This document shows, piece by piece, positions 42,239 to 54,961 of a stretch of DNA of 64,000 bases. The position numbers were made by a program, and so were the translations under genes. Origin of the DNA: Rana temporaria (Eukaryota > Chordata > Amphibia > Anura > Ranidae); NCBI RefSeq assembly GCF_905171775.1, contig NC_053490.1, positions 30,574,932-30,638,931 on the forward strand. The letters run 5' to 3'. Under the pieces are notes generated by a model, which was not told the origin of the DNA, searched no databases, and saw only the letters and a list, made by a program, of their open reading frames with translations. The stretch's first letter is position 1; every line of letters begins with the position of its first letter.

Positions 42239-43090
42239 TATATGACACTTACCTGTCCAGGGCGCCCGCGATGTCGGCACCCGAAACGAATCTGTCCCTC
42301 GGCTCTCGGTTGCTGCCGCCGCCATCTTCGGTAAGGGAATCAGGAAGTGAAGCCTTGTGGTTTTACTTCCTGGTTCCCTAATGCGCATGCAGGGCTGCCA
42401 TCAGGGGGGTACAAGCATTATACCTGTAAGGGGCCCGAATGTTCCCAGGGGCCTGGCCGCCCCCCTTCTCAGCTCGCGGCTGAGATGAGAGGCGAAAACT
42501 TTAATTTCTGTAGTCCCCCCTCCCCGTCTCATGTTGCGGCGAGAGGAGAGAAAAAACTTTCACTTCCAGTTTGCGGGCCGGAGGAAGAGATGAGTGAGAT
42601 GCCAGAGCTCCCCCCCCCCCCGGTTCTCAATTCGCCAACAGACCCCCCCCCCAGTTCTGAATTTTTGCGGCCAGCACCCCGGATCTCAATTGGCGGCAGC
42701 ACCCCCCGGTTCTCAATTGGCGGCAGCACCCCCCGGTTCTCAATTGGCGGCAGCACCCCCCCCCTCGGCTCTCTGCCCCAGGGGGGCCATGCCTGAAGCT
42801 GTGTGAGGGGCCCCAAAATTTGTGATGGCTGCCCTGTGCGACTCGCGCTGCTCTATCCCACTTGTCTCTGCTGTCTTTTGGGACCTGTGTGTCTCCCAGA
42901 AGACAGCGGGGGGGGGGGCGGAAAAGGCACCGAAAGTGGCGTAGATACCCGCGGGTGGTAGGAGCAAAATACCTGTATTAGACAGGTATCTGCTCCCCCC
43001 TCCCCCTGAAAGGTGCCAAATGTGACACCGGAGGGGGGAGGAATCCGAAAAGCGGAAGTAACATTTTTGGGTGGAACTCCGCTTTAAGTG
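42239..43090. repeat. Composite TTAA-family sequence with GC-rich insert
   Basis: Right end GGTGGAACTCCGCTTTAAG (to 43085) and internal AAATGTGACACCGGAGG show a TTAA-family member. A middle segment (about 42395-42830) has GGGGCCCGAATGTTCC and about four copies of CGGTTCTCAATTGGCGGCAG (42650-42765). Confidence 0.6.
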
Positions 43091-43249
43091 CCGGGAGTCT
43101 GTCAATAGACAACCTCCCGTGCATGAGCTGCCTGCGTGCCCCCTGCTGGGTGGGTGCCGCGCGCTCGCTGTGTGATCACTGAGTCAATAAGACTCGGCTG
43201 ATCAGAGATCAGAGTAAGGAGCCAATCCCGGCCCCTTACCCATACCACC

Positions 43250-43520
43250 TAACTTTCTGAGATGGGAATGAGGGACACCTATCAGCAAAAGTATGCAGGC
43301 ATAGGACACACCTTTTGCCACGCCCCCTTAAAGGAGAATTGTACTAAAAATATGATTGGTTAAACCCACAATTTAGAAACCAGATGAAAGGTTTAGCGCT
43401 GGAAAACACTCTTTGATAGATAAAAAGTGCATTTTATATACAACTATATAGATCAGACCAAAATGAGGAGGAATGAGGGACAGAGGGACATTGCTCCAAA
43501 TCAGGGACAGTTGGTGGGGT
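43250..43520. repeat. Dispersed repeat (family E), uninterrupted copy
   Basis: GAGATGGGAATGAGGGACAC ... CCAAATCAGGGACAGTTGG; same family as 20445-21780 but without the nested elements. Confidence 0.7.
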
Positions 43521-43809
43521 ATGCTTACCACATGATCAGCTTCCCAATGCTGAGAGTCAAACATGTCTTGATGTGTTGCTTTGTGGTAGAGGGGGCTGCA
43601 TATGACCTGGCTCACAGTTACATTTTTTACAAACTCTCAGGTTCGGGGGCCTTCTGCCATTATGACAGGTTCACCTTTAAAGGCGCATAATGTTGCATAA
43701 CCTTTGCTGCACAATGTCTTCCCTCTCTCTCCATATCTGATCTGTGCCCCAGATGCTAAACCGCCTCTATCAATTTCATCCCCTTACCCCGGCAACTAAG
43801 CAGCTGTCA

Positions 43810-44107
43810 GAGATGACGGCCCGTTTCCTGACGCGGCAGCCATGATGACAGCCCTCCTGTCTCGCGATTGTTTTCCAACATACCGGAGGAAATTACCATC
43901 TTGAAGTTGTCGCTGGAAACACGCGGTTTGGTGAGAAGCTGGATCGGAGCGAGGAATTGAGTGGCAGTGTAAATCCCTTGGCTCGTTTTTGCGAAAGTTT
44001 AAACCGTAGCTTAAACCGCGCGCCGGAATTGTTAACAGCAGGAAAAACATCACGTAGCTGCGGAGGGTGAAAGACGTGCAGGTGTGCTGGAAGGGGAACT
44101 TATTAAA
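43810..44107 (+). promoter_or_regulatory. Candidate CpG-rich promoter / 5' UTR
   Basis: A short block with many CpGs (GACGCGG, TCTCGCG, ACACGCGG, CGCGCGCCGG, ACGTAGCTGCGG) not attributable to any repeat family seen here. It is followed at once by a possible first coding exon. Weak evidence. Confidence 0.35.
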
Positions 44108-44146
44108 ATGAATCCAGATTGCAATCTTTCTCTTAAAAATATCAAA
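44108..44146 (+). CDS. Possible first coding exon, gene unknown
   Basis: ATG preceded by AAA (ATTAAAATGA), 13 codons MNPDCNLSLKNIK, then donor AAA|GTAAGG in phase 0. It follows a CpG-rich block. No later exon of such a gene is identified, and a start plus donor this short can occur by chance. I do not recognise the protein. Confidence 0.25.
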
Positions 44147-44220
44147 GTAAGGTACTCTGATCTCCCTGCACGTTAAGGCCCAACTCCAGGCAGATATAAA
44201 GGACACAACTTAACTACTTG

Positions 44221-44964
44221 GGCCCGAATTCACGTAGAATGGCGTATATCTTTGTGCGGGCGTAACGTATCCTATTTATGTTACGCCTCCGCAACTTTTA
44301 CAGGCAAGTGCTGTATTCTCAAACGAAAGTTGCGGCGGCGTAGCGTAAATAGGCCGGCGTAAGCCCACCTAATTCAAATGTGGTAGATGTGGGCGTGTGT
44401 TATGTTAATTTTATGTGACCCCACGTAAATGATGCTTTTTACGACCGGGTCATGCGCCGTCCGTGAAAGTATCCAAGTGCGCATGCTCCAAATTAACCCG
44501 CAAGAAGCCAATGCTTTCGACGTGAACGTAATTGACGCCCAGCCCTATTCGCGAACGGCTTACGCAAACGACGTAAAATTTTCAAAATTCGACGCGGGAA
44601 CGACGTCCATACTTAACATTGTTACACCGCATGTACGCCTCATATAGCAGGGGTAACTTTACGCCGGGAAAAGCCTAACGTAAACGGCGTATCTGTACTG
44701 CGTCGGCCGGGCGTACGTTCGTGAATTTGCGTATCTAGCTGATTTACATATTTCTAGGCGTAAATCAGGGTACACGCCCCTAGCGGCCAGCGTAAATATG
44801 CAGTTAAGATCCAACGGCGTAAGAGACTTACGCCGGTCGGATCTAATACAAATCTATGCGTAACTGATTCTAAGAATCAGGCGCATAGATACGACCGCTC
44901 AGACTCAGAAATACGATGGCGTATCTGGAGATACGCCTTCGTATCTCCTTTGAGAATCTGGGCC
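44221..44964. mobile_element. Harbinger-like MITE (A9), TSD TTG
   Basis: Termini GGCCCGAATTCACG and TGAGAATCTGGGCC; TTG at 44218-44220 and 44965-44967. Carries CATACTTAACATTG and CCCCTAGCGGCCAGCG. Confidence 0.75.
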
Positions 44965-45309
44965 TTGATCTCCAGAAGGTTTTACCCCCTTCATGACCAG
45001 GCCATTATTTGCTATTCAGCACTGCACTACTTTAACCATATGCCGACCAGCCGCCGTCATTATACTGCGGCAGGTCGGCTCTTTTCACGCTGTCAGCGTG
45101 AGGGGGAAAAAAAAAAAAGCAGATTACGATCTTCTGTTTACATCAAATAGATTGCTTTAGGCTCTCAGCTCTGCCACATTTGAGACCTCAGATATAGGAA
45201 TGAATGAGAATATTTTATATTATTTGTGCAATATGGACAGAGTGTTATTGGGGTTATGTTTGGTTTTATGCTAGTCTATGTGAAATTTGTACAATAAAGT
45301 TGAATTTTT

Positions 45310-45970
45310 TTATGATGCTGTCACGTACCTGCAGGGCCGCCATCAGGAGGGGGGGACAGCCCATACACATGCATGGGGCCCAGGCTCATTCCTGCACTGC
45401 TCGGGGGCCGCATGAGAGGCTCCTGTTCATGGACTTCACTGCTACTTTTTCTGCCGACTTCCATGAATGATGGGCCGCGGTCCATTAATGACAGTCCTCT
45501 TTGGACCACAGCTCCACCACTTAGCCGCCTGGGTTGTATTATCCTGAGGTGCAAAGAAGGGGGACTGTGAAGGGGACTGAGGTGCAAGGAAGGGCGGCTG
45601 TGAAGAGGACTGAGGTGCAAGGAAGGGGGGGGGGGGGTTGTGAAAGGGATGGAGGTCCAAGGAAGGGGACTGAGGTGCAAACAAAGGGGGACTGTGAAGG
45701 GGACAGAGGTTCAAAGAAGAGGGGAATGTGAAAGAGATGGAGGTGCAAGGAAGGGGGGCTGTAAATATGACCGGAGTGCAAGGAAGAGGGGCTGTAAAAA
45801 TGACCAGAGTGCAAGGAAGGGGGGCTGTAAATATGACCGGAGTGCAAGGAAGGGGGCTGTGAAGGGGATTGGGCCCTGGGGACTGTCGGTGGTCAGGCCT
45901 GGGGGGCCCAGGCCTAAAGCTGTGTAAGGGGCTCCAAAAAATCTGATAGCTGCCCTGCATACCTGGCCCT
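45310..45970. repeat. Interspersed repeat with G-rich minisatellite
   Basis: Begins near GGGCCGCCATCAGGAGG. From about 45540 to 45870, some 12 degenerate units of GAGGTGCAAGGAAGGGGG with ACTGTGAAGGGG. Pro/Ser-rich frames on the complement are artefacts. No gene. Confidence 0.75.
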
Positions 45971-46890
45971 GAAGCTGAAATGCTGAGAGGGCTATATCTC
46001 CTTGTAGTTGAGTGCTCGGTATCCCTGAAAACAGGGATCACTAAGCCTAGAGAAGCAGGGTTTTCCGGCTGTGCCACAGGTGAGGGATGTTGGTGTGGAG
46101 AACTGCCTGCAGGAGGATACCAGATGAGAGGTGCAGCAGGACCCAGGAGACCTGGTGATTGTGCTGACTGCCCACAATACTGCAGGCAGGTACAGCAGGT
46201 AGGCACCTAGGGTGGATCACAGCAGACAGGGCAGGACAGGAGGCATATTTAGGGATCGTAGCAAAGGTCAGAGAGCTGGTGGTCACTAGACAGAAGATCA
46301 GAGATGTGGTCAGACGAGCCAAGGTCATATGCAGATCCGTGAAGAAGCCGAGGTCAGAGCCAGGAGCAAGGCAAGAGGTATCCAAAAGCAAGCCGGGTCG
46401 GTAATGGGTAGTTTGGAAGAATAAGCACACAGGGTAGCAGAAAACTGAAGACCAGTCAGCGGTGTCTGTGAGCATCAGTCATTCTTTTGAAGGTGGCAGA
46501 ATCTAGTGTGGGTGGCGTGACAAGCATGCACCCGTCTGTTTCCATTACGAATGTGCATTTCTGTGCAGCCATGTTGGGTATTGGCCAGCATGCCAGCTCT
46601 CTGGACAAGTCTCCTCCGGCCTGTTCCCTGACAGGTGCATTGGTCCAAATTTTATTGTATAATTTACAGAGAACTAGTTCTGTGAGGGTTTGGTTTAGAG
46701 CCCAAAACTAGTTTTATTTTTTATTTTTTCAAAGGACAATCTCTATAGGGCTCCAAACTATTTATCACCTCCCCAGCCGCCCTCTGAACTCTTCCCTCCA
46801 GGGATTGGCTAAGGTAGGATAAATATTTAGGCTGATCATTTGACTCTCCCAGCTCTAAAGCAGACAAAAAATAGCCTTTATAAACTCTGT
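45971..46890. other. Unclassified sequence
   Basis: Purine-rich from 46070 to 46480 with repeated AGAGCCAGGAGCAAGG-like phrases, probably a degraded interspersed repeat. No exon with convincing splice sites found. Confidence 0.35.
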
Positions 46891-47602
46891 GGGCCGGATT
46901 CAGAAAGAAGATATGACGGCGTATCTCCTGATGTCCGGCCGTCGTATCTTTGCGCCTGATTCATAGAATCAGGTTACGCATAGATATGCCTAAGATCCGA
47001 CAGGTGTAAGTGACTTACATCGTCGGATCTTAGGCCGCAGTTCCAGGCCGGCCGCTAGGTGGCGCTTCCATATCTTTTACGCGTCGAATATGCAAATGAG
47101 CATTTACGCCGATTCAGAATCGAACGACTGCCCGGCGCTTTTTTTTTCTGTTGTTTGCGTTCGGCTTTTTCCGGCGGAAAGTTACCCCTGCTATAGCAGG
47201 GGTAAGTGTGGCGTATACTATGTTAAGTATGGCCGTCGTTCCCGCGCCGAATTTTGAATTTTTTACGTCGTTTGTGTAAGTCGTTCGCGAATACGGCCGG
47301 ACGTAATTTACGTTAACGTCGAAAACAATGACATCCTTGCGACGTCATTTGGAGCAATGCACGCTGGGAAAATTTGCTCATGCGCTGTTCGATCGGCGCG
47401 GGGACGCGCCTGATTTAAATAGTACACGCCCCCTAGCCACGGAATTTGAATTCCGCCGTGGGATTTACGATACGCCGCCGCAACTTTAGAGGCAAGTGCT
47501 TTCTGAATAAAGCACTTGCCTCAAAAAATTGCGGCGGGGTAACGTAAATCAGATAGGTTACGCGGATCTAAAGATCCGCTAACCTATCTGAATCTAGCCC
47601 CA
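46891..47602. mobile_element. Harbinger-like MITE (A10)
   Basis: Termini GGGCCGGATTCAGAAAG and CTGAATCTAGCCCC; TAGGTGGCGCTTCC block, GTTAAGTATGGCCGTCG (the CATACTTAAC mark in the opposite orientation). Confidence 0.72.
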
Positions 47603-48417
47603 AGGCTGTCTTTGGGGATTCCACCGTGGTTCACAACTTTTCGGTAAAGTAACAGTACCTACAAGAACAGGGCTGTGGAAAAGAAAAGGATTAATTAGAC
47701 ATTATAACAGAGGAGTATCGTCATTCAGCTACATCAGAGACAACCTGTTACTTCTGCAATGTTTATTAGTTCAGGGACCTTACGTCATTCAGCTGCTTTG
47801 GCAGAGACCAGCAGAATTTCAATCCATGTATGGTAATGCCGTTTGACAGAAGTCGAACATTAGATTGACTTCTGCTGAGCGGGAATGCTGGAATTTTTTT
47901 GTCAGTCAGCGGCTACAGACACTGATCAGTGAGTTCAAGCGGGCAGGGTTTCTCCATCCACCCTCGTGTGTGTGGCACCCTACTAGCGTAGAATGCTAAG
48001 CAAATTTTGTTTTTTCTCCCCCAAAAATAAAAAACATGTCATACTAATGGCCTGTACACACGCTTTGATTTTAGGATGTCAATTGTGTTATGACGACTGG
48101 CTTAATACTAGCTCATACTAGCAGAATATTAAATACTTACCTTGGAATGAAGCTGTTGCAGCGATGAGATGGCTGTCAATTTCCCCAGAGTTTCTTCCGG
48201 GTTCACGGGCCGCAATGACGCATGCATTCGGATGCCGCCAGTCACGGCACAGGGCTCTGAAGAAATGGCACAATCGGCCGTTCCTTCAGTGCGCATGCAC
48301 CGATGACGTCGGTGTATATAGTAAATATCTCCTAAACAGTGCAAGTTTAGGAGATATTTACAGTACTTACAGGTAAGCCTTATTATTATTATTATTATTA
48401 TTATTATACAGGATTTA

Positions 48418-48560
48418 TTATTAGTGTATCCTAGCAACCTAGACAGATGCTACCTGCATCCTAGCAACAGATGCTACCTGCGTCCTAGCAACAGAAGAAC
48501 ACCAGGTGGTGTCATTTAGAAGCCACCTCCATCCTAGCAAGAGAAGGACGCGAGGCAGCA
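48418..48560. repeat. Short tandem repeat
   Basis: Four to five units of CATCCTAGCAACAGATGCTACCTG-like sequence (about 28 bp). An (ATT)n run precedes it at 48380-48420. Confidence 0.7.
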
Positions 48561-48766
48561 AAAACCTGGATCTGCCAGCCCCGGATGTTTGTCATAGAGA
48601 TTTCTGGTGGACCAAATGGTGGCTGGAGTCTCTATGATCGTCGGAGGCCGGGCGCGATGTTATGACGTCACGCCCCGGCCTCTGCATTCAAAAAAATGGC
48701 GCTGCTTTGGCTGGGAAGCCAGTATCGTTTTTTTTTTATTATTATTTCAGGCTTCCCAGCCTAGAG

Positions 48767-49252
48767 GTGAGATGTGGGGTCTAAAGGCCCGTACACACAG
48801 TCGGACATCCGACAAACTTTCCCTTGGATTTTCGTCCGAAGTGATTTGTCCGGTCACACCCACAGCATACACACGTTCGGACTTTTCTGTAAACTTTTCT
48901 AAAAATTTCCCAACATCACGTGTTTTTTTTGCTCTTTTCTGCTCTTTACCGCCACCCTTTGGTTAACTTCTGCTATTGTTGGTTGATTTTAACATTGGTT
49001 CTGAGCATGCGTATTTGCACTTTGTACAAAAGTCCGATGGCTTGCTGTACACATGGTCGGACTAGGCACCATCGGATATTTGTTGTCGTAAAGATTGTCC
49101 GTTTGCAGACCGCACTGTCCGATGAAACCCGAAAAAGTTGGTCCAATGGAGCGTACACAGGATCGGACAAATTAGAAAACTTGTTGGTTTTGAAGTTTGT
49201 TGGCCAAAAGTCCGACCGTGTGTACGGGCCTTTACTGACCCCATATCTCACT
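48767..49252. mobile_element. Inverted-repeat MITE abutting the Harbinger transposon
   Basis: Arms GTGAGATGTGGGGTCTAAAG + GCCCGTACACAC at the left and their complement at 49215-49252. Interior rich in GTCCGA/TCGGAC. The CGTACACAC theme recurs inside the neighbouring Harbinger, so this may be a related non-autonomous element. Confidence 0.7.
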
Positions 49253-49415
49253 GTAAAGAGGACGGCCGAGTACTCACGACCAAACATGTTCGCTCGAAAT
49301 GTCCGACGGGCTGTTTCCGGCGTACAAGGCTGTTTTTTCATTTGGCCCGCTGGCTTGTACACACCAGCGGACCATATTTCCCTGCGGACCTGAACGCGTG
49401 CACGTAATCCACGTT

Positions 49416-49430
49416 TGACGTCACTATAAA
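49416..49430 (+). promoter_or_regulatory. CRE and TATA box of the Harbinger transposase gene
   Basis: A perfect cAMP-response palindrome TGACGTCA (49416-49423) is followed one base later by TATAAA (49425-49430), about 320 bases before the transposase ATG. Confidence 0.65.
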
Positions 49431-49750
49431 GGGAAAGGCCAAAGTCAATGGCGACGCCCTCTGTTCCGCTTTTGCTAGTTACGGCTTTGCTCGTGTTAGT
49501 GAAGGTTTGGTTAGAGCTGATTCGCGCTTCTCGGTCTCCAGGCTTTAGCAGGTAGTATTTTCTCGTTCAGTGCGTGTGCTTGTGGGTACGTAGTTGGCAT
49601 TCGGGTACAGGCGTGCAGTTCGTTCTGCTTTGCAGATTCGTACTGTGCGTTCGTATCTGTGTGTCGTGCGTTCTTTGCAGGTCCCGCTGGATTTGATTGT
49701 GCTTTCTGTTGGAGTGTGTTCTTGACTGACCAGCCGGCCGGTTTGAAGCC

Positions 49751-52700
49751 ATGATGGAGCAGCAGCGTCAATTTTCGCGAGTTGGTGCTGTTTATGGGAT
49801 GGCTGCTGGATATGTTCATTATTCCAGTACTTTGGCCAGAAACAGGGGGCGGAGGCGTTTCTGGACCAAGAATTGGTTGCGCCAGCGTGACCAGTTCTCT
49901 CATATGCCTCTGCTTAGGGAAATCCAGGAGAATAATCCTAATGACTATAGGAATTTTCTCCGCATGACGGACCCCGTATTCAACAGTCTGCTGGATCTTC
50001 TGTCCCCCTATATCACGAGGCAGGACACTGTGATGCGCCAAGCCATCACGGCCGAGCAGAGGCTTATTGCCACGTTGCGGTACCTGGCGACTGGGAGGAG
50101 CCTGCAGGACCTCAAGTTCTCGACAGGCATCTCTCCGCAGGCGCTTGGGGTCATCATACCGGACACGTGTGCTGCCATCATTAAAGTTATGCACGAGGAG
50201 TATATGAAGGTAAGTTTCCTCATTTTAACCTCACAATGTGTCTTTAATAATGTGGCAAACTAACTTTTTATTTTATTTCCCAGATATGCTGTGTGTTTAA
50301 CTAACGTTCCCTTTTCTCCCTATGCATGTTGATATCAGCTTTTACATGTTCTTTTTATTTTGGCCTACCTGCATATTTTGATTTAACCCAATATTAACCT
50401 GTCCAGCATGCTATCTTCGGGCCAACCCCCACCTTGCCACTTTTTTTTTTTTTTTTTTTTGGTTTTCTAAAAACAGTTTAAACACCCCCCACCCCCCCTT
50501 CAAAGTGTTTTTGTCCCCATCAGAGGGCTGTGGAGTCTCTTATTAATTAAGTGGGCCTATATATTTGTGCCCCGAAATTCTCCCTTCATAATTTGCAAAT
50601 GCTATTTAAAAAATGTAAAGTTGCACAAGGATGCTTGTAGGATTATGTTTGCAATGTTTATGTGCCAAAGTACTAAATCTCTTTTTTTGTTTGTCCCCAC
50701 AGCTACCCTCCACACCACAGGAATGGCAGTCTGTGGCTTCCCAATTTGCCGAGCGGTGGGATTTTCCTAACTGCGGTGGAGCAATAGATGGGAAACACGT
50801 CCGCATTGTGCCCCCACCCCACTCGGGGTCCTACTATTATAATTACAAGGGTTATCATAGTATTGTGTTGATGGCGGTGGTGTCGGCACAGTATGAGTTT
50901 CTATATGTGGACGTGGGGAAGAACGGCCGGATGTCAGATGGGGGAGTGTTCGCACGGACTGATTTCTATGATCGTCTCCAAACTGGTGGTCTGGCATTGC
51001 CACCAGATGAAGATAATGTGGAAGGACTTCCGTTTGTGTTCCTAGCGGACGAGGCTTTCGGCCTTGGACCTCACCTAATGCGGCCTTTTCCCCAGAGGAC
51101 CCTCACCTTAGAGAGGAAGGTGTTCAATTTTCGGTTGTCCAGGGCTCGGAGGGTAGTCGAGAATGCCTTTGGGATCCTCAGCAACCGGTTCCGCCTGTTC
51201 CTGACATCGATACATTTGGCGGAATATAAATTGAACACCATTATATTTGCCTGCTGCATTTTGCACAATTTTCTACGCAGGCACTCCCAGACGTACCTAG
51301 CCTCCATGGGCTCTGAGGCAGGACTACCCTCAGAGAACATTCCTGGCCTGGACACTAGGGCTGCGCATCTTCACCGGTCTCACGATTCGATGCGATTACG
51401 ATTATCAAGTCCACGATTCGATTCGATTCGATTCGGCGATGCATCACGATGCATCACGATTGCAGCGCAAGTGCGCATGGCTCTCCCCCCAAAATACTAA
51501 AGGAGATGATCAGAGACTGCAGACATGCTACAGGAGATGATTAGAGACTGCAGACATGCTACAGGAGATGATCAGAGACTGCAGACATGCTAGAGGAGAT
51601 GATCAGAGACTGCAGACATGCTAGAGGAGATGATCAGAGACTGCAGACATGCTACAGGAGATGATCAGAGACTGCAGACATGCTACAGGAGATGATCAGT
51701 GACTGCAGACATGCTTCAGGAGATGATCAGAGACTGCAGACATGCTTCAGGAGATGATCAGAGACTGCAGACATGCTACAGGAGATGATCAGAGACTGCA
51801 GACATGCTACAGGAGATGATCAGAGACTGCAGACATGCTACAGGAGATGATCAGAGACTGCAGACATGCTACAGGAGATGATCAGTGACTGCAGACATGC
51901 TTCAGGAGATGATCAGAGACTGCAGACATGCTTCAGGAGATGATCAGAGACTGCAGACATGCTACAGGAGATGATCAGAGACTGCAGACATGCTACAGGA
52001 GATGATCAGAGACTGCAGACATGCTACAGGAGATGATCAGAGACTGCAGACATGCTACAGGAGATGATCAGAGACTGCAGACATAGTACAGGAGATGATC
52101 AGAGACTGCAGACATAGTACAGGAGATGATCAAAGACTGCGGACATAGTACAGGAGATGATCAGAGACTGCGGACATAGTACATGAGATGATCAGAGACT
52201 GCGGACATAGTACATGAGATGATCAGAGACTGCGGACATAGTACAGGAGATGATCAGAGACTGCGGACATAGTACAGGAGATGATCAGAGATTCAGAGAT
52301 TGTGGACATAGTACAGGAGATGGTCTATATTTCTCCTCCATACAGCCCAGTCCCTGCAGTGACAATGACTTATCACAGGTGACACATCAGATTCCACTAC
52401 ATGCCCGTACCCCCCCCTGTGTCCCCGGATAACAGCACCCCCTCCTCCTCAGTACTTACATGCTGTTCTGCGCAGTGCGCACACAGGATGATTGGAGGGA
52501 ACAATGAGGAAAAATACATGATTTTGCCTGTGCATTTTCAGTGTGTTTTTATGTGCTGACATTGTCATCAATACGCCCTTTAAAAATGCACAGATGACAA
52601 TGAACCCTCAATGAAAATATCAGTACAGCGAGGACTACCGTGTTATTTATTTTCTATTAAAATTAACACATTCCCAAGTCCTCGCTGTACTGACATTTTT

Positions 52701-53671
52701 TATTGAGGGTTCATTGTCATCTGTGCATTTTTAAAGGGTGTAAATAGGGTGAAACTCCCCTTTAAAAAGTGCACAGGAATACACATGGCTGCTGGGGGGC
52801 AGGACTCAGGGATTACATTCCACAACTGACAGAGCCCTGTGAGTTTCACTGCACTGCACTGTCTGCTGAAATTTCTCTGACTCTTTGCACATTCCAGCAC
52901 ACTAGGAGTTAACACAGTGGAATGTGCAGAGAGTCAGAGAAATGTCAGCACAGGCAGAGCATGTGTAGGAATCAGACTGCTGATAAAATACCTGTGATAA
53001 CAAATGCTGTTATAGCCAGGGCTGTAATATGCTTTTTACAACATATGCAGAATCATCATACCTCATGTCTCCGTGTGTATATTACTTTCCCCTCATGTGA
53101 CTCCATGCTCGGACCTGCCTCTCATCTCCCCTGATGTCCGTTCTCAGCCCCGCCCATCGTCTATAGCTAAAGTAACAGATCACAAGAGAGGCAGGCGGGG
53201 CTGAGATCAGAAGAGACTTTGAGACGAGGGATGTGAGAGGACAGAGGAAGAGAGAGGCGGGCCGGACCATGGATCACATGATCGCATGTACAGTTACTAC
53301 GGAGCTACGAGGTATGAATCTGCATACATTTTTAAAAAAAGCACACACAGCGATTGCCACTTAATGGATTACAAACCGCATTTATAAAAAAAAAAACATT
53401 TTAAAAGACCTGCTCGGAGCGATCTCCCGGGAGGGGCGGGGCAAGTCGGGATGACGTCACCCGACATCGATTATTGGGGTCACATGCATCGATGCCGAAT
53501 CGGGGGGCCCCGAATCGCGATGCATCGTTGCATCGATTATATTCAACACCCCTACTGGACACTGGTCGCGCTGGCTTGGCCCCCCAATCTGCTCGTGAGG
53601 TACGCGACAAATATGTTGAGTACTTCATGGGTCGGGGGGCCATTGCTATGCCAGATCATATTTCTTTCTAA
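49751..53671 (+). CDS. Harbinger DDE transposase, split by a hAT insertion
   Basis: Exon 1 is 49751-50209 (donor ATGAAG|GTAAGT) and exon 2 starts 50703 (acceptor TTGTCCCCACAG). Exon 2 runs to 51355 and resumes after the hAT element and its duplication at 53563-53671 (TAA), total 406 residues if uninterrupted. Exon 1 has a helix-turn-helix-like region (TAEQRLIATLRYLATGRSLQ). Exon 2 has the DDE_4 nuclease motifs: CGGAIDGKHV (Asp182), YVDVGKNGRMSDGG (Asp223) and RARRVVENAFGILSNRF (Glu306). It would cut and paste the element with its Myb/MADF partners. The insertion lies after the catalytic Glu and brings early stops, so the copy is probably inactive or makes a C-terminally truncated protein. Poly(A) signal AATAAA at 53707-53712. 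Confidence 0.9.
51356..53554. mobile_element. hAT-type element inside the transposase exon, TSD CTGGACAC
   Basis: 2199 bp, starts TAGGGCTGCGCATCTTCACC and ends ATTCAACACCCCTA. The exact 8-bp duplication CTGGACAC stands at 51348-51355 and 53555-53562. Contains a 31-bp minisatellite and hairpins (52572-52740; 52863-52952). No transposase frame. Confidence 0.93.
51500..52325. repeat. 31-bp minisatellite, about 26 copies
   Basis: Units CATGCTACAGGAGATGATCA + GAGACTGCAGA, very uniform on the left, drifting to CATAGTACAGGAGATGATCA towards the right end. Confidence 0.95.
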
Positions 53672-53704
53672 TTCGGCCCCCCAAAGAAAGGAATATTCTC
53701 ACAA

Positions 53705-54166
53705 CTAATAAATAATTAGACCATTGGACTTTATACAGTTGTTTGTCATTACTGCTTTTTCTCTATTTTTCTGTCTTCCAGGTTCTCTCCAAAAATAGTG
53801 CACTTCTAGTGCCAAATTTACTTACTCAGATGTATTAACTAACCACATTTGCACATTATTCACTCATCTACTAACTGGGTATTCAGTCTAGAAATAAGAA
53901 GCCACTCATTTTTCTGCTTTTGATGTCACAATTATTATTTTTTATTTTAGTCATTTTTCAACAACAAATGTGTATTTTTTTGCTGAAAAAATTTCCTGCA
54001 ATTTTTTGGTACAAAATATTGGCTTTGAATTATTTAGTTTTTTGTCTTTATTGACAGTGATTAGCAATAATACTGATCGAAACACAATGTAAGAATAATT
54101 TCACTGAAACTATACGCCAGAATTTTTGGGCTTGTCTCCTATATATCTATCTCTAGAGATAGATAT

Positions 54167-54212
<46 letters not shown>

Positions 54213-54961
54213 TTCTAAACATAATTTTTTTAGACTTTGGTTCAAAATTAAAGTTATTATTTAGTTTGGTTTTCAATAACCCAGAATAATTTATGTAGAA
54301 TTATTTTGGGTTATTTTTTACTGTTTTTTTTTTTTTTTTTTTGTATTTGTTTCGAAGACATTTATTTACATTTAGAAATGTTTGGGTATTGTTTTTATAC
54401 AAAACATTTTTTGGCTTTGTATTTGTTTGTGTATAATTTTTTCAACAAGATTTTAACACAACAAAAAGATTTTTTATTTTTTTTAGAAAATTCGTTAACT
54501 TATTTCTTTAGGTGATATTTCTTGTTCGTTTTGTGATCTGAAACTGTAAACATTTACAAACCAAAAAAGATCAACACCAAACAAAAATTTAAAAAAAGAA
54601 CAGCAGTCAGTCATGGATGGTGTGCTTTCACACTGGAACACGCCAAAATTTCTAAATGCACACATTCAGTGAAAAATCGCCAAATGTCATTGGTTAAACA
54701 GACAAATGGCCACATGTGCTATCTGACATCATGGGTGATCAATGTCTGTGTTTTGTGGGAGCAAACCCTTCTTCCTCTCAACTACTTGAGGATCGAGGAG
54801 GGGTTTGTACCCACAAAGCACAGACAATAGATAGTCTGTGATGGCAGCTAGCACATATTGGCACACTGTGTGTGCATTTAGAAATTTTGGCGTATTATAA
54901 AGTACAAAAATTAAAAAGGGTTTTGTGGGCGGGGGATGGGCGGGGGATGGGCTTCTGTGGT
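53705..54961. other. Harbinger spacer between transposase and Myb gene
   Basis: AT-rich with a (TA)n tract at about 54168-54207, long T runs and an inverted pair around 54640-54900 (ACGCCAAAATTTCTAAATGC against GCATTTAGAAATTTTGGCGT). The two flanking genes are convergent here. No exon seen. Confidence 0.6.

Noticed and set aside
45442..46206. A 254-codon Ser/Pro-rich minus-strand frame
   Set aside because: Most of it is the complement of a purine-rich minisatellite (45540-45870).
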